Below, one piece after another: positions 14,966 through 23,245 of a stretch of 31,663 nucleotides of DNA. The stretch comes from a virus. The notes under the pieces were generated by a model. It was not told the origin of the DNA and did no database searches. It saw nothing but the letters and a program-made list of their open reading frames with translations. The stretch spans positions 1 through 31,663 of IMG/VR virus record IMGVR_UViG_3300033985_000287; one strand, 5' to 3'. Each line of letters opens with the position of its first letter. Position 1 is the stretch's first letter. The translations under genes and the position numbers were made by a program.

Positions 14966-16515
14966 TGTTTGATGAAATAAAAGCTCAAAGAGCTGTAAAT
15001 TTTATAAACAATCTTAAGCATACCAAAGGAGTATGGCATGGAGTTCCTTTTGATTTACTTCCTTGGCAGGATAAAATAATCAGAGATATATTTGGAACTG
15101 TTAAAGATAATGGCTTTAGGCAATATAACACAGCCTATGTTGAAATACCTAAAAAGAATGGTAAATCGGAAATTGCAGCAGCTATAGCACTTTATCTTAC
15201 CTGTGCAGATAGTGAATGGGGAGCTGAGGTTTATGGCTGTGCAGCTGATAGGCAGCAAGCTTCAATAGTATTTGATGTAGCTGTAGATATGGTTGACCAA
15301 TGCCCTGCACTTAAGAAAAGGATAAAACCTATAATATCTCAAAAGAGATTAGTATATATGCCTTTAGGAAGTTTTTATCAAGTGCTATCCTCTGAGGCGT
15401 TTTCAAAACATGGACTTAATGTACATGGAGTTATATTTGACGAGCTTCATGCACAACCTACTAGAGAATTATATGATGTTATGACCAAGGGCAGTGGAGA
15501 TGCTAGAATGCAGCCGCTGTTCTTTTTAATTACTACAGCAGGTACTGATAGAAACTCTATATGTTATGAAGTGCATCAAAAGGCAGATGATATTCTGAGA
15601 GGTAAAAAATTTGATCCAACCTTTTATCCTGTTATTTACGGAATTAAAGATGAGGATGATTGGAGTTTAGAGGAGAATTGGTATAAAGCTAATCCTTCAC
15701 TTGGACATACCATACCTATTGAAAAGGTTAGAGATGCTTTTAATAGTGCAAAGGAAAATCCAGCAGAAGAAAATATATTCCGCCAGCTAAGACTTAATCA
15801 ATGGGTAAAGCAATCAGTAAGATGGATGCCTATGGATATATGGGAGAAATGCTCTTTTGCTGTTGACATAGATAAATTAAAAGGCAGGGAATGTTATGGT
15901 GGACTTGACCTTTCAAGTACAAATGATATTACAGCCTTTGTATTAATATTTCCGCCAACACCAACAGATGATAAGTATTATGTACTTCCTTTCTTTTGGA
16001 TACCAGAAGAAAACTTAAAGCTTAGGGTTAGACGTGACCATGTACCTTATGATGTGTGGGCAAAGCAAGGGTTTCTTAAAACTACAGAGGGAAATGTTAT
16101 TCATTATGGATTTATTGAAAGCTTTATAGAGGACTTAGGAAAGAAATATAACATAAAACAAATAGCTTTTGACCGCTGGGGAGCCGTGCAGATGGTTCAA
16201 AATCTTGAAGGCTTAGGCTTTACAGTAGTTCCTTTTGGTCAAGGGTATAAAGATATGAGTCCTCCAACTAAAGAGCTTATGAAGATAACCTTAGAAAAGA
16301 AAATAGCTCATGGAGGACATCCAGTTTTATCTTGGATGATGGATAACGTATATGTTAGAACTGACCCTGCTGGAAACATAAAGCCTGATAAAGAAAAATC
16401 CACTGAAAAAATAGATGGAGTGGTTGCACTTATTATGGCTTTAGACAGAGCCATTAGAAAAGAAATTAAGGAAAATATCTATGAAAAACGTGGTATGAGA
16501 AGCTTACTGGATTAG
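14965..16515 (+). CDS. terL: Terminase large subunit (ATPase-nuclease)
   Basis: This 516-aa HK97-type packaging motor has an N-terminal ATPase with Walker A IPKKNGKS at 61-68, Walker B GVIFDE with D159/E160, and a coupling motif LITTAG at about 188-193. The C-terminal RNase H-fold nuclease has the acidic triad D315 (GGLDLSSTND), D403 (AFDRWGA) and D484 (KIDGVVAL). All key residues are present and the length is typical, so it should be functional. It converts ATP hydrolysis into DNA translocation at the portal and cuts DNA at cos, in this phage type with the HNH protein encoded upstream. Confidence 0.97.
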   Translation: MFDEIKAQRAVNFINNLKHTKGVWHGVPFDLLPWQDKIIRDIFGTVKDNGFRQYNTAYVEIPKKNGKSEIAAAIALYLTCADSEWGAEVYGCAADRQQASIVFDVAVDMVDQCPALKKRIKPIISQKRLVYMPLGSFYQVLSSEAFSKHGLNVHGVIFDELHAQPTRELYDVMTKGSGDARMQPLFFLITTAGTDRNSICYEVHQKADDILRGKKFDPTFYPVIYGIKDEDDWSLEENWYKANPSLGHTIPIEKVRDAFNSAKENPAEENIFRQLRLNQWVKQSVRWMPMDIWEKCSFAVDIDKLKGRECYGGLDLSSTNDITAFVLIFPPTPTDDKYYVLPFFWIPEENLKLRVRRDHVPYDVWAKQGFLKTTEGNVIHYGFIESFIEDLGKKYNIKQIAFDRWGAVQMVQNLEGLGFTVVPFGQGYKDMSPPTKELMKITLEKKIAHGGHPVLSWMMDNVYVRTDPAGNIKPDKEKSTEKIDGVVALIMALDRAIRKEIKENIYEKRGMRSLLD

Positions 16516-16526
16516 GGGGTGATAAT

Positions 16527-17786
16527 TTGAAATTTATAGATAGAATGAAATTATTTATGACTCCACAAAATGCATTGTTTGAGGTTCTTCAGAAATATTC
16601 TGAGGACTTTTTAAGTGGAGAAGAAGTTCCTGCAGATAACAATTTAAGAATTGATACAGATACAGCTATGAGTTTTTCTGCAGTATTTGCCTGCAATAGA
16701 GTTTTATCAGAAACCTTGGCAAGCTGTCCTATTATGCTTTATGAAAAAGATGATAAAGGAAATAGACATCAAGTTACAGACGTTGCTGAATATGGCTTGC
16801 TTCATTATGCACCAAATGCAGAAATGACTCCCGTTCAATTTAAAGAGTTTGGTATGACAAATATAAACCTTGGCGGAAACTTTATATCACAAAAGGTTTT
16901 TAATATGCATGGAGAGCTTTTAGAACTTAGACCTATATCATGGGATAGAGTAAGGATTGATATAGATAAGGCTACAGGAAGACTCCTTTATTTTATAGAT
17001 GGAAAACAAGAGCCTAAAACAAGAGATGAAATACTTCATATTCCGGGATTAACCTTAGACGGTTATATAGGCATAACACCTCTTAGTTATGCGGCACTTA
17101 CTATTGATATTGGACTATCTCAGGACAAATTTGAAAGAAACTTCTATTATAATAGGGCCTCTACCAGTGGAATATTTCAGTATCCAAATGAACTTGGTGA
17201 TGAAGCTTTCCAAAGACTAAAAAAGGATATTAAGAAAAACTACACAGGACTTTCTAATGCAGGTGTTCCAATGATTCTTGAAGGCGGTGGCCAGTTTAAG
17301 GAAATAACCATGAAGCTTACAGATGCACAGTTTTTAGAATCCAAGAGATTCAGAATTGAAGATGTGTGCAGAATTTTCAGAGTACCCCTTCATCTGGTGC
17401 AGGATTTAACAAGATCCACAAATAACAATATTGAACATCAGAGTCTTGAGTTTATAGTCTACACCATGCTTCCTTGGTTTAAGCGTTGGGAGGAGAATTT
17501 AAATCTACAGCTATTATCAAAGGAATCCAGAAGAAAAAATAGATATTATGAATTCAATATTAGCGGACTGCTTCGAGGAGATATTAAATCCAGATATGAA
17601 GCCTATGCACAGGGAAGGCAATGGGGTTGGCTTTCTGTTAATGATATTAGAAGACTTGAAAATATGAATCCTATAGAGAACGGTGACCGATATCTAGAGC
17701 CACTTAATATGAGCGAAGCAGGAAAGCAGGAACAACTTAAGGCTTTAAGGGAAGAAGTGTTTAATTTAATAAGTGAAGGGAAGTGA
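16527..17786 (+). CDS. Portal protein, HK97 family
   Basis: This 419-aa portal protein forms the dodecameric ring through which DNA enters the head. Family features include the N-terminal AVFACNRVLSETLASCPIML region (about 51-70), PNAEMTPVQFKEFG, the LTLDGYIGITPLSYA segment and DVCRIFRVPLHLVQD in the clip/stem region. The start is TTG 16527, placed a few bases after GGGGGTGAT; there is no better ATG. It directly follows the large terminase and precedes the prohead protease, the standard HK97 order. The length is normal and no disruption is seen. Confidence 0.95.
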   Translation: MKFIDRMKLFMTPQNALFEVLQKYSEDFLSGEEVPADNNLRIDTDTAMSFSAVFACNRVLSETLASCPIMLYEKDDKGNRHQVTDVAEYGLLHYAPNAEMTPVQFKEFGMTNINLGGNFISQKVFNMHGELLELRPISWDRVRIDIDKATGRLLYFIDGKQEPKTRDEILHIPGLTLDGYIGITPLSYAALTIDIGLSQDKFERNFYYNRASTSGIFQYPNELGDEAFQRLKKDIKKNYTGLSNAGVPMILEGGGQFKEITMKLTDAQFLESKRFRIEDVCRIFRVPLHLVQDLTRSTNNNIEHQSLEFIVYTMLPWFKRWEENLNLQLLSKESRRKNRYYEFNISGLLRGDIKSRYEAYAQGRQWGWLSVNDIRRLENMNPIENGDRYLEPLNMSEAGKQEQLKALREEVFNLISEGK

Positions 17787-17791
17787 TTTAA

Positions 17792-18535
17792 TTGCCATTT
17801 TGGAACTTTAAAAATAGTGAAGAAAATCAGGAGGAGATAGAGCTTAGAATTGATGGTGACATTGCTATGGATGATGACTTTTGGTCCATGCTATTTGGAA
17901 TAGAAAATGTTACTCCAAAGGGATTTATAGCAGAGCTTGCTCAGTATAAAGGTAAAGATATAAATGTTTGGATTAACTCCTATGGTGGAGATGTTTATGC
18001 AGCTTCAAGAATTTACACAGCTTTAAAGGAGCATAAGGGAAAAGTTAAAGTCAAAATTGATGGTGTAGCAATTTCAGCAGCTTCAGTTATAGCTATGGCA
18101 GGAGATGAAATACTTATGTCTCCAACATCAATAATAATGCTACACAACCCCTGGGGAACTTTTCAAGGTGAAGCTAAGGATTTAAGGCATGGAGCTGATG
18201 TGCTAGATGAAGTAAAGGAAACTATAATTAATGCCTATCAGCTTAAAACAGGCAAATCAAGAGCAAAAATATCTCAGATGATGGATGAGGAAACTTGGAT
18301 GAGTGCAAAAAAAGCTATAGCTGAAGGCTTTGTAGATGGAATGCTTTATACAGAAAATAAAGAAGAAACAGTGGAAAATTCTTTTATGTTCAGCAGATTT
18401 GCTATTCAAAATAGTGTTAATAACAGGACTAGAGATTTTATAAAACAGTATAATCAAAGGTTTAAAGAAACCTATAAAGATGAAGAAAAAATTAAATTAT
18501 TAAAATCAAAACTTGCCTTAGAGTGTGAACTTTAG
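17792..18535 (+). CDS. ClpP-type prohead maturation protease
   Basis: This 247-aa serine protease has the ClpP fold used by HK97-like phages for head maturation. The substrate-binding strand INSYGGDVYAA lies at about 61-71, and the catalytic serine S95 is in GVAISAASVIAMAGD (91-105). The catalytic histidine H118 is in MLHNPWG, and an acidic residue in the DVLDEVKETI region completes the triad. The start is TTG 17792 after AGGGAAGTGAT. The C-terminal 40 residues are a charged tail likely removed or acting as a scaffold tether. It should cleave the delta domain of the capsid protein encoded next. Confidence 0.94.
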   Translation: MPFWNFKNSEENQEEIELRIDGDIAMDDDFWSMLFGIENVTPKGFIAELAQYKGKDINVWINSYGGDVYAASRIYTALKEHKGKVKVKIDGVAISAASVIAMAGDEILMSPTSIIMLHNPWGTFQGEAKDLRHGADVLDEVKETIINAYQLKTGKSRAKISQMMDEETWMSAKKAIAEGFVDGMLYTENKEETVENSFMFSRFAIQNSVNNRTRDFIKQYNQRFKETYKDEEKIKLLKSKLALECEL

Positions 18536-18574
18536 GGCATTTATTATTTTAAAAATGAAAGGAAGGTAATGTAT

Positions 18575-19858
18575 ATGTCAGAAAAAATGAAAGAATTATT
18601 AGCTCAGTTATCAAATTTAGAAACAGAATCTAAAAACCTTATAAATAAAGAGGAGGCTACAGCTGATGAAATAAATGCAAAGCTTTCTGAAATTAAGGCT
18701 TTAAAAGCTAAAATTGAGGCACAAAAAGAAATTGATGCAATGGATACTGAAAGACAAAAACAAGCACAAACACCTGTAAATGAACCAATATATGCTCAGC
18801 CAAAGAATCACAATGAAAAGAAGTGGAAGTGCATGGGTGAGTTTTTAGGCGCTGTTGCTAAGGCTTCATCTCCAGGTGGAAGAATGGACAACAGATTAAC
18901 TTACCAGAACTCAGCAACAGGACTTAATGAAAGCATAGCTTCAGAAGGAGGATTTTTACTAGAAAATGAGTTTATAAATGACTTATTTGAATCCATGATG
19001 ACACAAAGTCAAGTAGCAAATAGGATTAGAATGATTCCAATAGGCGCTAATACCAATAGGCTTAGAGCACTTGGAATTGATGAAAACAGCAGAGCAAACG
19101 GAAGCAGATGGGGTGGAGTTCAGGCTTACTGGGTAGCAGAAGCTGAAACAGCAGCTCAAAGTAAACCAAAGTTTAAGGAAATTGAAATGTCACTTCAAAA
19201 GCTTTTAGCACTTTGCTATGTAACAGATGATTTACTTCAGGACACAACAGCACTTGAAGCTATAGTAAGACAAGCCTATGCAGATGAAATGAGTTTTAAG
19301 ATTGATGATGCAATTATTAATGGTACTGGTGTGGGAATGCCTCTTGGAATACTTAATTCAGATGCTTTAGTTACTGTACCTAAAGAAAAAGACCAGGCAG
19401 CAGGAACTATAAAGTATGAAAATATACTTAAAATGTGGAGTTCAATGCCTGCAAGACTTAGAGCAAATGCAGTATGGTATATAAACCAAGAGATAGAGCC
19501 ACAGCTATATACTATGGCACTTAACATTGGAACTGGTGGAGCACCTGTGTTTATGCCTTCTGGTGGTGCTGCAACTTCTCAATACAGCACACTGCTTAAT
19601 AGACCAATTATTCCAATAGAGCAGTGCTCACCTCTTGGTAAAAAGGGAGATATAATCTTAGCTGACCCAACTCAATACATTGGAATAGATAAGAAAGCAC
19701 CATCTGCTGATGTGTCTATTCATGTAAGGTTCCTTTATGATGAGCAGGTATTTAGATTCATCTATAAGTTCAATGGAATGCCTTATAAGACTAAGCCAAT
19801 TATGCCTTACAAGGGTGCAAATCCATTGAGTCCATTTGTAACTTTAGGTGATAGATAA
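18575..19858 (+). CDS. Major capsid protein, HK97 fold
   Basis: This 427-aa HK97-type capsid protein begins with a coiled-coil delta (scaffold) domain at about 1-65, rich in L, E and K, followed by a linker where the protease probably cuts (around 70-105). The mature domain contains TGLNESIASEGGFLLENEFIN, the ALCYVTDDLLQD segment, INGTGVGMPLGIL and the C-terminal DPTQYIGIDKKA block. The ATG at 18575 is preferred over ATG 18569, because GGAAGG at 18561-18566 is 8 bases from the former and 2 from the latter. It is the most abundant virion protein. Cargo DNA begins just after its stop codon. Confidence 0.95.
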   Translation: MSEKMKELLAQLSNLETESKNLINKEEATADEINAKLSEIKALKAKIEAQKEIDAMDTERQKQAQTPVNEPIYAQPKNHNEKKWKCMGEFLGAVAKASSPGGRMDNRLTYQNSATGLNESIASEGGFLLENEFINDLFESMMTQSQVANRIRMIPIGANTNRLRALGIDENSRANGSRWGGVQAYWVAEAETAAQSKPKFKEIEMSLQKLLALCYVTDDLLQDTTALEAIVRQAYADEMSFKIDDAIINGTGVGMPLGILNSDALVTVPKEKDQAAGTIKYENILKMWSSMPARLRANAVWYINQEIEPQLYTMALNIGTGGAPVFMPSGGAATSQYSTLLNRPIIPIEQCSPLGKKGDIILADPTQYIGIDKKAPSADVSIHVRFLYDEQVFRFIYKFNGMPYKTKPIMPYKGANPLSPFVTLGDR

Positions 19859-19867
19859 AATAAAAAA

Positions 19868-19910
19868 ATACCACAAATAGCTGCGAGTTTGGTAATGTTT
19901 GTGGTATAAT
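19868..19910 (+). promoter_or_regulatory. Hairpin overlapping an extended -10 promoter
   Basis: A perfect 10-bp inverted repeat, ATACCACAAA (19868-19877) and TTTGTGGTAT (19898-19907), lies 10 bp after the capsid stop. It can act as a terminator because AATTTTTC follows. Its right arm also contains TGGTATAAT (19902-19910), an extended -10 promoter. Before the insertion sequence arrived, this -10 lay about 40 nt upstream of the membrane protein start, an ideal leader length. A palindrome over a -10 could also be an operator. Confidence 0.5.
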
Positions 19911-19982
19911 TTTTCTTATCTATAAATGAGCGTTTCTGCATCCAGTAATTTACAGTACAAAAAATAATAGAACATTTATGTC

Positions 19983-20029
19983 CTCTCCTGTTATAATTAA
20001 GTTTGCACACAAAACATAACAGAGGAGAG
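19983..20029 (+). promoter_or_regulatory. Transposase RBS-sequestering inverted repeat with internal promoter
   Basis: CTCTCC-TGTTAT (19983-19994) is complementary to ATAACA-(2 nt)-GGAGAG (20016-20029), which contains the transposase ribosome binding site. An extended -10 TGTTATAAT (19989-19997) overlaps the left arm, so the IS's own transcript should start near 20004, inside the loop, and lack the left arm. Only read-through RNA from the capsid operon would carry both arms and hide the site. Confidence 0.6.
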
Positions 20030-20035
20030 AAATAA

Positions 20036-21244
20036 ATGTTCAATGGCTCAATTATAACAAAATCATCAGCTATAATCAAATTTTTTAGAGAATCAAGATT
20101 TACTCTTTATTTTACTAAACCACAGCTTCATATCATAGTACTAATCATGAGTGCAATGATAAAAAAAGGGTTTGCAGGTAAAGTTACTGATGCATCTGAA
20201 CTTATGCCTTTCAGACATAGGACTAATATCGGAAAATTTTTATCCCAAAGCCCTTGGAATGAGGATTATGTTGAAAGAGCACTCCGTAGTCTAGTTATCA
20301 AGAAGATTTGGGATATTTCTAGAACAACTGGAAAGCCAATTTATGTTGCCATAGATGATACTATTTCAGAAAGAACTGTGCCCTCGTCAAAGGCACTAAA
20401 ACCTATTGAAAAATGCAGCTTTCACAAATCTCATTTAAAAGGTAAAACTGTTTATGGACATCAATTAGTAACTGTTATGCTTATTTGTGATGACGTTGTT
20501 ATGCCTTACGCAATTTCTATTTATGATAAAAAGATTAAAAGTAAAATTGAAATGGCTATTGAGCTTATAAATTCTCTACCTTCTCCAATAAATGAGGGTT
20601 ATGTTTTGTGCGATAGTTGGTATAGTTGTAAAAAGATCTTTAAGGCTACTGAAAACGCTGGCTTTAAATATGTAGGTGGTTTACGTACTAATAGAGTAAT
20701 TTATCCACCAACATATAAAAGACTCGGCATTAAGCTTAATCATTTTGGAAAAACACTAACTAAAGAGGATGTCGACCTAGTCAAAGTTGGCAACTCAGAA
20801 TATTATGTTTATTCTTATAAAGGAAGACTTAGCGATCTAAAAGAAGCTTTAATAGTTCTTAGCTGGCCTAAGGAAGCACTTTTCAAAGAAGGATGTTTGA
20901 GAGCTTTTATAAGCCCTACTGATTCAAATATATCTATACTAGAATTATTGAATCATTACAGACATCGATGGCCTATAGAAACATTTTTTAGAGAGTCTAA
21001 GAAAAAGCTAGGTTTAGACGACTATCAAATTCGCAGTGAAAAAAGCATAAAAAGATACTTGCTTATTATGATGACTACTTATGTTTATTGTGGTTTAGAA
21101 GTATCTGAAAATACGTTAAAATTTAGTGATGGTTTAAAAACTGCAAGAGCTCAATTAGAAGTTGAAAAAATAACCTTCATTTATAAAAAAACTCAAGCAG
21201 GAGAGCCTCTTGATGCCATTTTGGAACTTTTTAATGCAGCTTAG
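20036..21244 (+). CDS. IS4/IS701-type DDE transposase
   Basis: This 402-aa transposase has an RNase H-fold DDE triad. The first Asp is in VAIDDT (D107/D108), the second in LCDSWYS (D193), and the Glu is in YRHRWPIETFFRESKKKLG (E315), the Y-(2)-R-(3)-E-(6)-K signature of the IS4 superfamily. A helical N-terminal DNA-binding region (about 1-95) precedes it. It would cut at the 13-bp ends and insert the element elsewhere. The frame is complete with no frameshift. The ATG lies 8 bases after a GGAG inside the RBS-masking repeat. The flanking phage genes are on the same strand, so phage late transcription reads into it. Confidence 0.93.
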   Translation: MFNGSIITKSSAIIKFFRESRFTLYFTKPQLHIIVLIMSAMIKKGFAGKVTDASELMPFRHRTNIGKFLSQSPWNEDYVERALRSLVIKKIWDISRTTGKPIYVAIDDTISERTVPSSKALKPIEKCSFHKSHLKGKTVYGHQLVTVMLICDDVVMPYAISIYDKKIKSKIEMAIELINSLPSPINEGYVLCDSWYSCKKIFKATENAGFKYVGGLRTNRVIYPPTYKRLGIKLNHFGKTLTKEDVDLVKVGNSEYYVYSYKGRLSDLKEALIVLSWPKEALFKEGCLRAFISPTDSNISILELLNHYRHRWPIETFFRESKKKLGLDDYQIRSEKSIKRYLLIMMTTYVYCGLEVSENTLKFSDGLKTARAQLEVEKITFIYKKTQAGEPLDAILELFNAA

Positions 21245-21338
21245 GTTATCTCTTTGATTATTGTGCTGGAAATATATGTTTGATATTTCGCTCATTTATA
21301 GTCTTATTATATTCAAATTGTGAGTGAGGGGATATTAT

Positions 21339-21725
21339 TTGAGAAGAGATAAATTATTAATTCTAACAAGAGTCCTTTATATATTATTTCTTATTGGAAC
21401 TATAATTTCATTGGTAATTGTTTATAAAGATATAAAGAATAATATTGCAATTAAATTTGTAATTGGATATGTAATTCTGACTTTCTTTTTACTTTTATAT
21501 ATCCCTATAGTAACAATTTTGAATTTAAGAAAATCAAAACTGATTGATATAAAAACAAGAATGATTAAGTTTATTTCTTTATTTATTATATTTACTGCTT
21601 TAAATTATGGTATTGACTTTATTTTAAGACATTCTAATATAAATATATTCAGAGAGATACCAACTGCTTTAGGATTAGCATTTGGGCTTTCATTTATTGA
21701 TGTAATACTTTTTAAGAAGAAATAG
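21339..21725 (+). CDS. Four-helix membrane protein, cargo gene
   Basis: This 128-aa hydrophobic protein has four predicted membrane segments (about residues 7-27, 36-58, 77-92 and 103-122) separated by short charged loops, with basic termini (MRRDK and LFKKK). It has no signal peptide and no catalytic motif that I recognise. The TTG at 21339 follows GAGGGG (21326-21331) by about 7 bases; GTG 21324 lies within that site. It does not resemble a holin or a head protein. Its position between the capsid gene and a head structural gene is atypical for a core phage function, so it looks like a lysogenic-conversion (moron) gene. The insertion sequence upstream probably separates it from its promoter. 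Confidence 0.7.
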   Translation: MRRDKLLILTRVLYILFLIGTIISLVIVYKDIKNNIAIKFVIGYVILTFFLLLYIPIVTILNLRKSKLIDIKTRMIKFISLFIIFTALNYGIDFILRHSNINIFREIPTALGLAFGLSFIDVILFKKK

Positions 21726-21731
21726 ATAAAG

Positions 21732-21759
21732 TATTTTATTAGCTCACAGCAATAAAATA
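21732..21759 (+). terminator. AT-rich hairpin after the membrane protein gene
   Basis: A perfect 9-bp inverted repeat TATTTTATT (21732-21740) / AATAAAATA (21751-21759) with a 10-nt loop lies 7 bp after the stop codon. It has no clear T-tract, so it may be a weak terminator or a 3' stabiliser. Confidence 0.4.
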
Positions 21760-21768
21760 ATATTCACA

Positions 21769-21794
21769 AAAGGCTTGCCAACGCAGGTCTTTTT
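21769..21794 (+). terminator. Intrinsic terminator of the head operon
   Basis: AAAGGCTTGC (21769-21778) pairs with GCAGGTCTTT (21783-21792) through a 4-nt CAAC loop with two G-U pairs, followed by a T-rich tract. It probably terminated the capsid transcript before cargo DNA was inserted between it and the capsid gene. Confidence 0.7.
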
Positions 21795-21831
21795 CTTTTA
21801 TTCAATTTAAAATTAAAAGGGGGATTTAACC

Positions 21832-22308
21832 ATGACTTTAGTTGAAAAATATAAAGTGGTTCAAGCAATAGAACCTAAAACCACTAATGCTGCAATAACA
21901 GGAGCATATGTAAGTCTCAAAAATGTAATACGAGGAGCAGTTGTAGTAAACCTAACTCAGGCAGTAGGACACGCAACTCAAATCTCCTTGTATCAGGCAA
22001 AGGATGTTTCAGGCACTGATGCAAAACCTTTAACAAATACTGTTGCAGTATGGGCAAATGAAGATGTATCTTCAGGAGATTCACTTACAAGAAAAGCAGA
22101 CGGGGTAAGCTACACTGTAGCAAATACAGCAAAAAATAAGCAGGTAGTATTTCATATTGACCCTGCTAAGCTTGATATAAATGAAGGATTTACTTGCCTT
22201 AATGTAAGAATTGGAGCAAGCACACAAGCTACTAACTTTGCATCAGCAGAATACATTTTAGATAGTAAGTATGCAGGAGATATTCCTTCATCTGTAGTTG
22301 TTGATTAA
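21832..22308 (+). CDS. Phage head structural/decoration-like protein
   Basis: This 158-aa protein starts MTLVEKYKVVQAIEPKTTNA and is almost entirely beta-strand in character, with repeated polar Thr/Asn/Ala stretches and a VWANEDVSSGDSLTRK segment. There is no signal peptide and there are no cysteines beyond one near residue 123. I recognise it as a protein encoded between capsid and connector genes in several Firmicute siphoviruses, likely a head decoration or minor structural protein. The sequence alone does not prove virion incorporation. AAAGGGGG (21816-21823) lies 8 bases before the ATG. It stands as its own unit, with a terminator on each side. Confidence 0.65.
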   Translation: MTLVEKYKVVQAIEPKTTNAAITGAYVSLKNVIRGAVVVNLTQAVGHATQISLYQAKDVSGTDAKPLTNTVAVWANEDVSSGDSLTRKADGVSYTVANTAKNKQVVFHIDPAKLDINEGFTCLNVRIGASTQATNFASAEYILDSKYAGDIPSSVVVD

Positions 22309-22311
22309 TTC

Positions 22312-22333
22312 AAGGAGCCATAGTGCTCCTTTT
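22312..22333 (+). terminator. Short terminator before connector genes
   Basis: Perfect 7-bp stem AAGGAGC (22312-22318) / GCTCCTT (22325-22331) with a 6-nt loop and a short T-run. It directly precedes the ribosome binding site of the next gene and may only attenuate. Confidence 0.6.
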
Positions 22334-22349
22334 CTTTCGAGGTGATAAG

Positions 22350-22922
22350 ATGGCAATCAAAATAATAAATCCTCCAGTAATTGAACCAATTACTTTAAAT
22401 GAAGCAAAACAACATCTGAGAGTTGATGGAAATGATGATGATATTCTAATTATGAGCCTTATAAAGCAGGCAAGAGAGTATTGTGAAAATTATCAAAACA
22501 GAAAATATATAACTCAGACTTTGGAATTAGTACTTGACAGCTTTCCACAAGGGAATGCCATAATCTTTTATAACTGTTCCCCAGTGCAAAAGGTAGAAAG
22601 CATAAAGTATTATGATGTAAACAGACAGGAATATTTATTTGATGAGAGCAATTATATTTCTGATTTAGATGGCTTTGTAGGCAGAGTTGTTTTAAATAGA
22701 GGAAAGCACTGGCCCATAGTGGAACTTCAATCCGTAAATGCCGTAAGAGTTAGAGTTGTTGCAGGCTATGGAGATAGTGGAGATAAAGTGCCTGAAGCAA
22801 TAAAGTGGGCAATTATTCTTCAAATGAAGCTTTTATATGATGATTACAGACCAGAGGAAAAAACAAAGTTAGAGGAAGCAAGAAATGCTCTTCTTTCTAT
22901 GAATAGGGTGATTCCAGTATGA
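22350..22922 (+). CDS. Head-tail connector protein, gp6-like
   Basis: This 190-aa protein begins with the family pattern IEPITLNEAKQHLRVDG (about 10-26), then LIKQAREYCENYQNRKYITQ and a C-terminal helical region AIKWAIILQMKLLYDDYRPE. This matches the HK97 gp6/phiE125 gp8-type adaptor that docks beneath the portal ring. The ATG at 22350 follows GAGGTGAT (22339-22346); an in-frame GTG at 22323 lies within the terminator and is rejected. Its end overlaps the next start by four bases (ATGA). It seals the DNA-filled head and provides the platform for the head-closure protein. Confidence 0.92.
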   Translation: MAIKIINPPVIEPITLNEAKQHLRVDGNDDDILIMSLIKQAREYCENYQNRKYITQTLELVLDSFPQGNAIIFYNCSPVQKVESIKYYDVNRQEYLFDESNYISDLDGFVGRVVLNRGKHWPIVELQSVNAVRVRVVAGYGDSGDKVPEAIKWAIILQMKLLYDDYRPEEKTKLEEARNALLSMNRVIPV

Positions 22923-23245
22923 AATCAGAAGAATTAAGACACAGAATAACTATTCAAGTTTTAGAAACTTTAACAAATCAGAATGGTTTTGAAATTGAGA
23001 CCTGGGTGGATTTTAGAGATTTCTGGGCAGCCGTTACAAATCTTCATGGCAGAGAATATTTTGCAGCAGCAGCTGTTCAAGCAGAGAAAACTGTAAAATT
23101 TACTATAAGATACACAGAGGAAATAGATACTTCAATGAGGATTTTATTTAAAGGAAAGCAGTACAATATAACTTCAATTGATAACATAAAATATGCCAAT
23201 AAATTCATAGAAATCAAGGCTATGGAGGTTGATAGCAGTGGCTAA
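22919..23245 (+). CDS. Phage head closure protein
   Basis: This 108-aa protein contains LRHRITIQ near the start, WVDFRDFWAAVTNLHGREYF (about 29-48) and IRYTEEIDTSMRILFKGKQY (about 60-79). This is the beta-barrel pattern of the SPP1 gp16/HK97 head-closure (stopper) family. It starts within the stop of the connector gene (ATGA), so translation is coupled, and it overlaps the next gene by 8 bases. In the virion it would form the ring that closes the portal channel and binds the tail. No anomalies. Confidence 0.93.
   Translation: MKSEELRHRITIQVLETLTNQNGFEIETWVDFRDFWAAVTNLHGREYFAAAAVQAEKTVKFTIRYTEEIDTSMRILFKGKQYNITSIDNIKYANKFIEIKAMEVDSSG

Larger units (their letters stand above)
19920..21301 (+). 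mobile_element. Complete IS4/IS701-type insertion sequence, 1,382 bp
   Basis: The element has perfect 13-bp terminal inverted repeats: CTATAAATGAGCG (19920-19932) and CGCTCATTTATAG (21289-21301). It is flanked by a 6-bp direct repeat TCTTAT (19914-19919 and 21302-21307), consistent with a target-site duplication. It carries one intact DDE transposase gene. Intact ends, intact duplication and an open transposase frame point to a recent insertion. The target lies in non-coding DNA between the capsid gene and the membrane protein gene. The exact IS family needs a database match. Confidence 0.9.
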
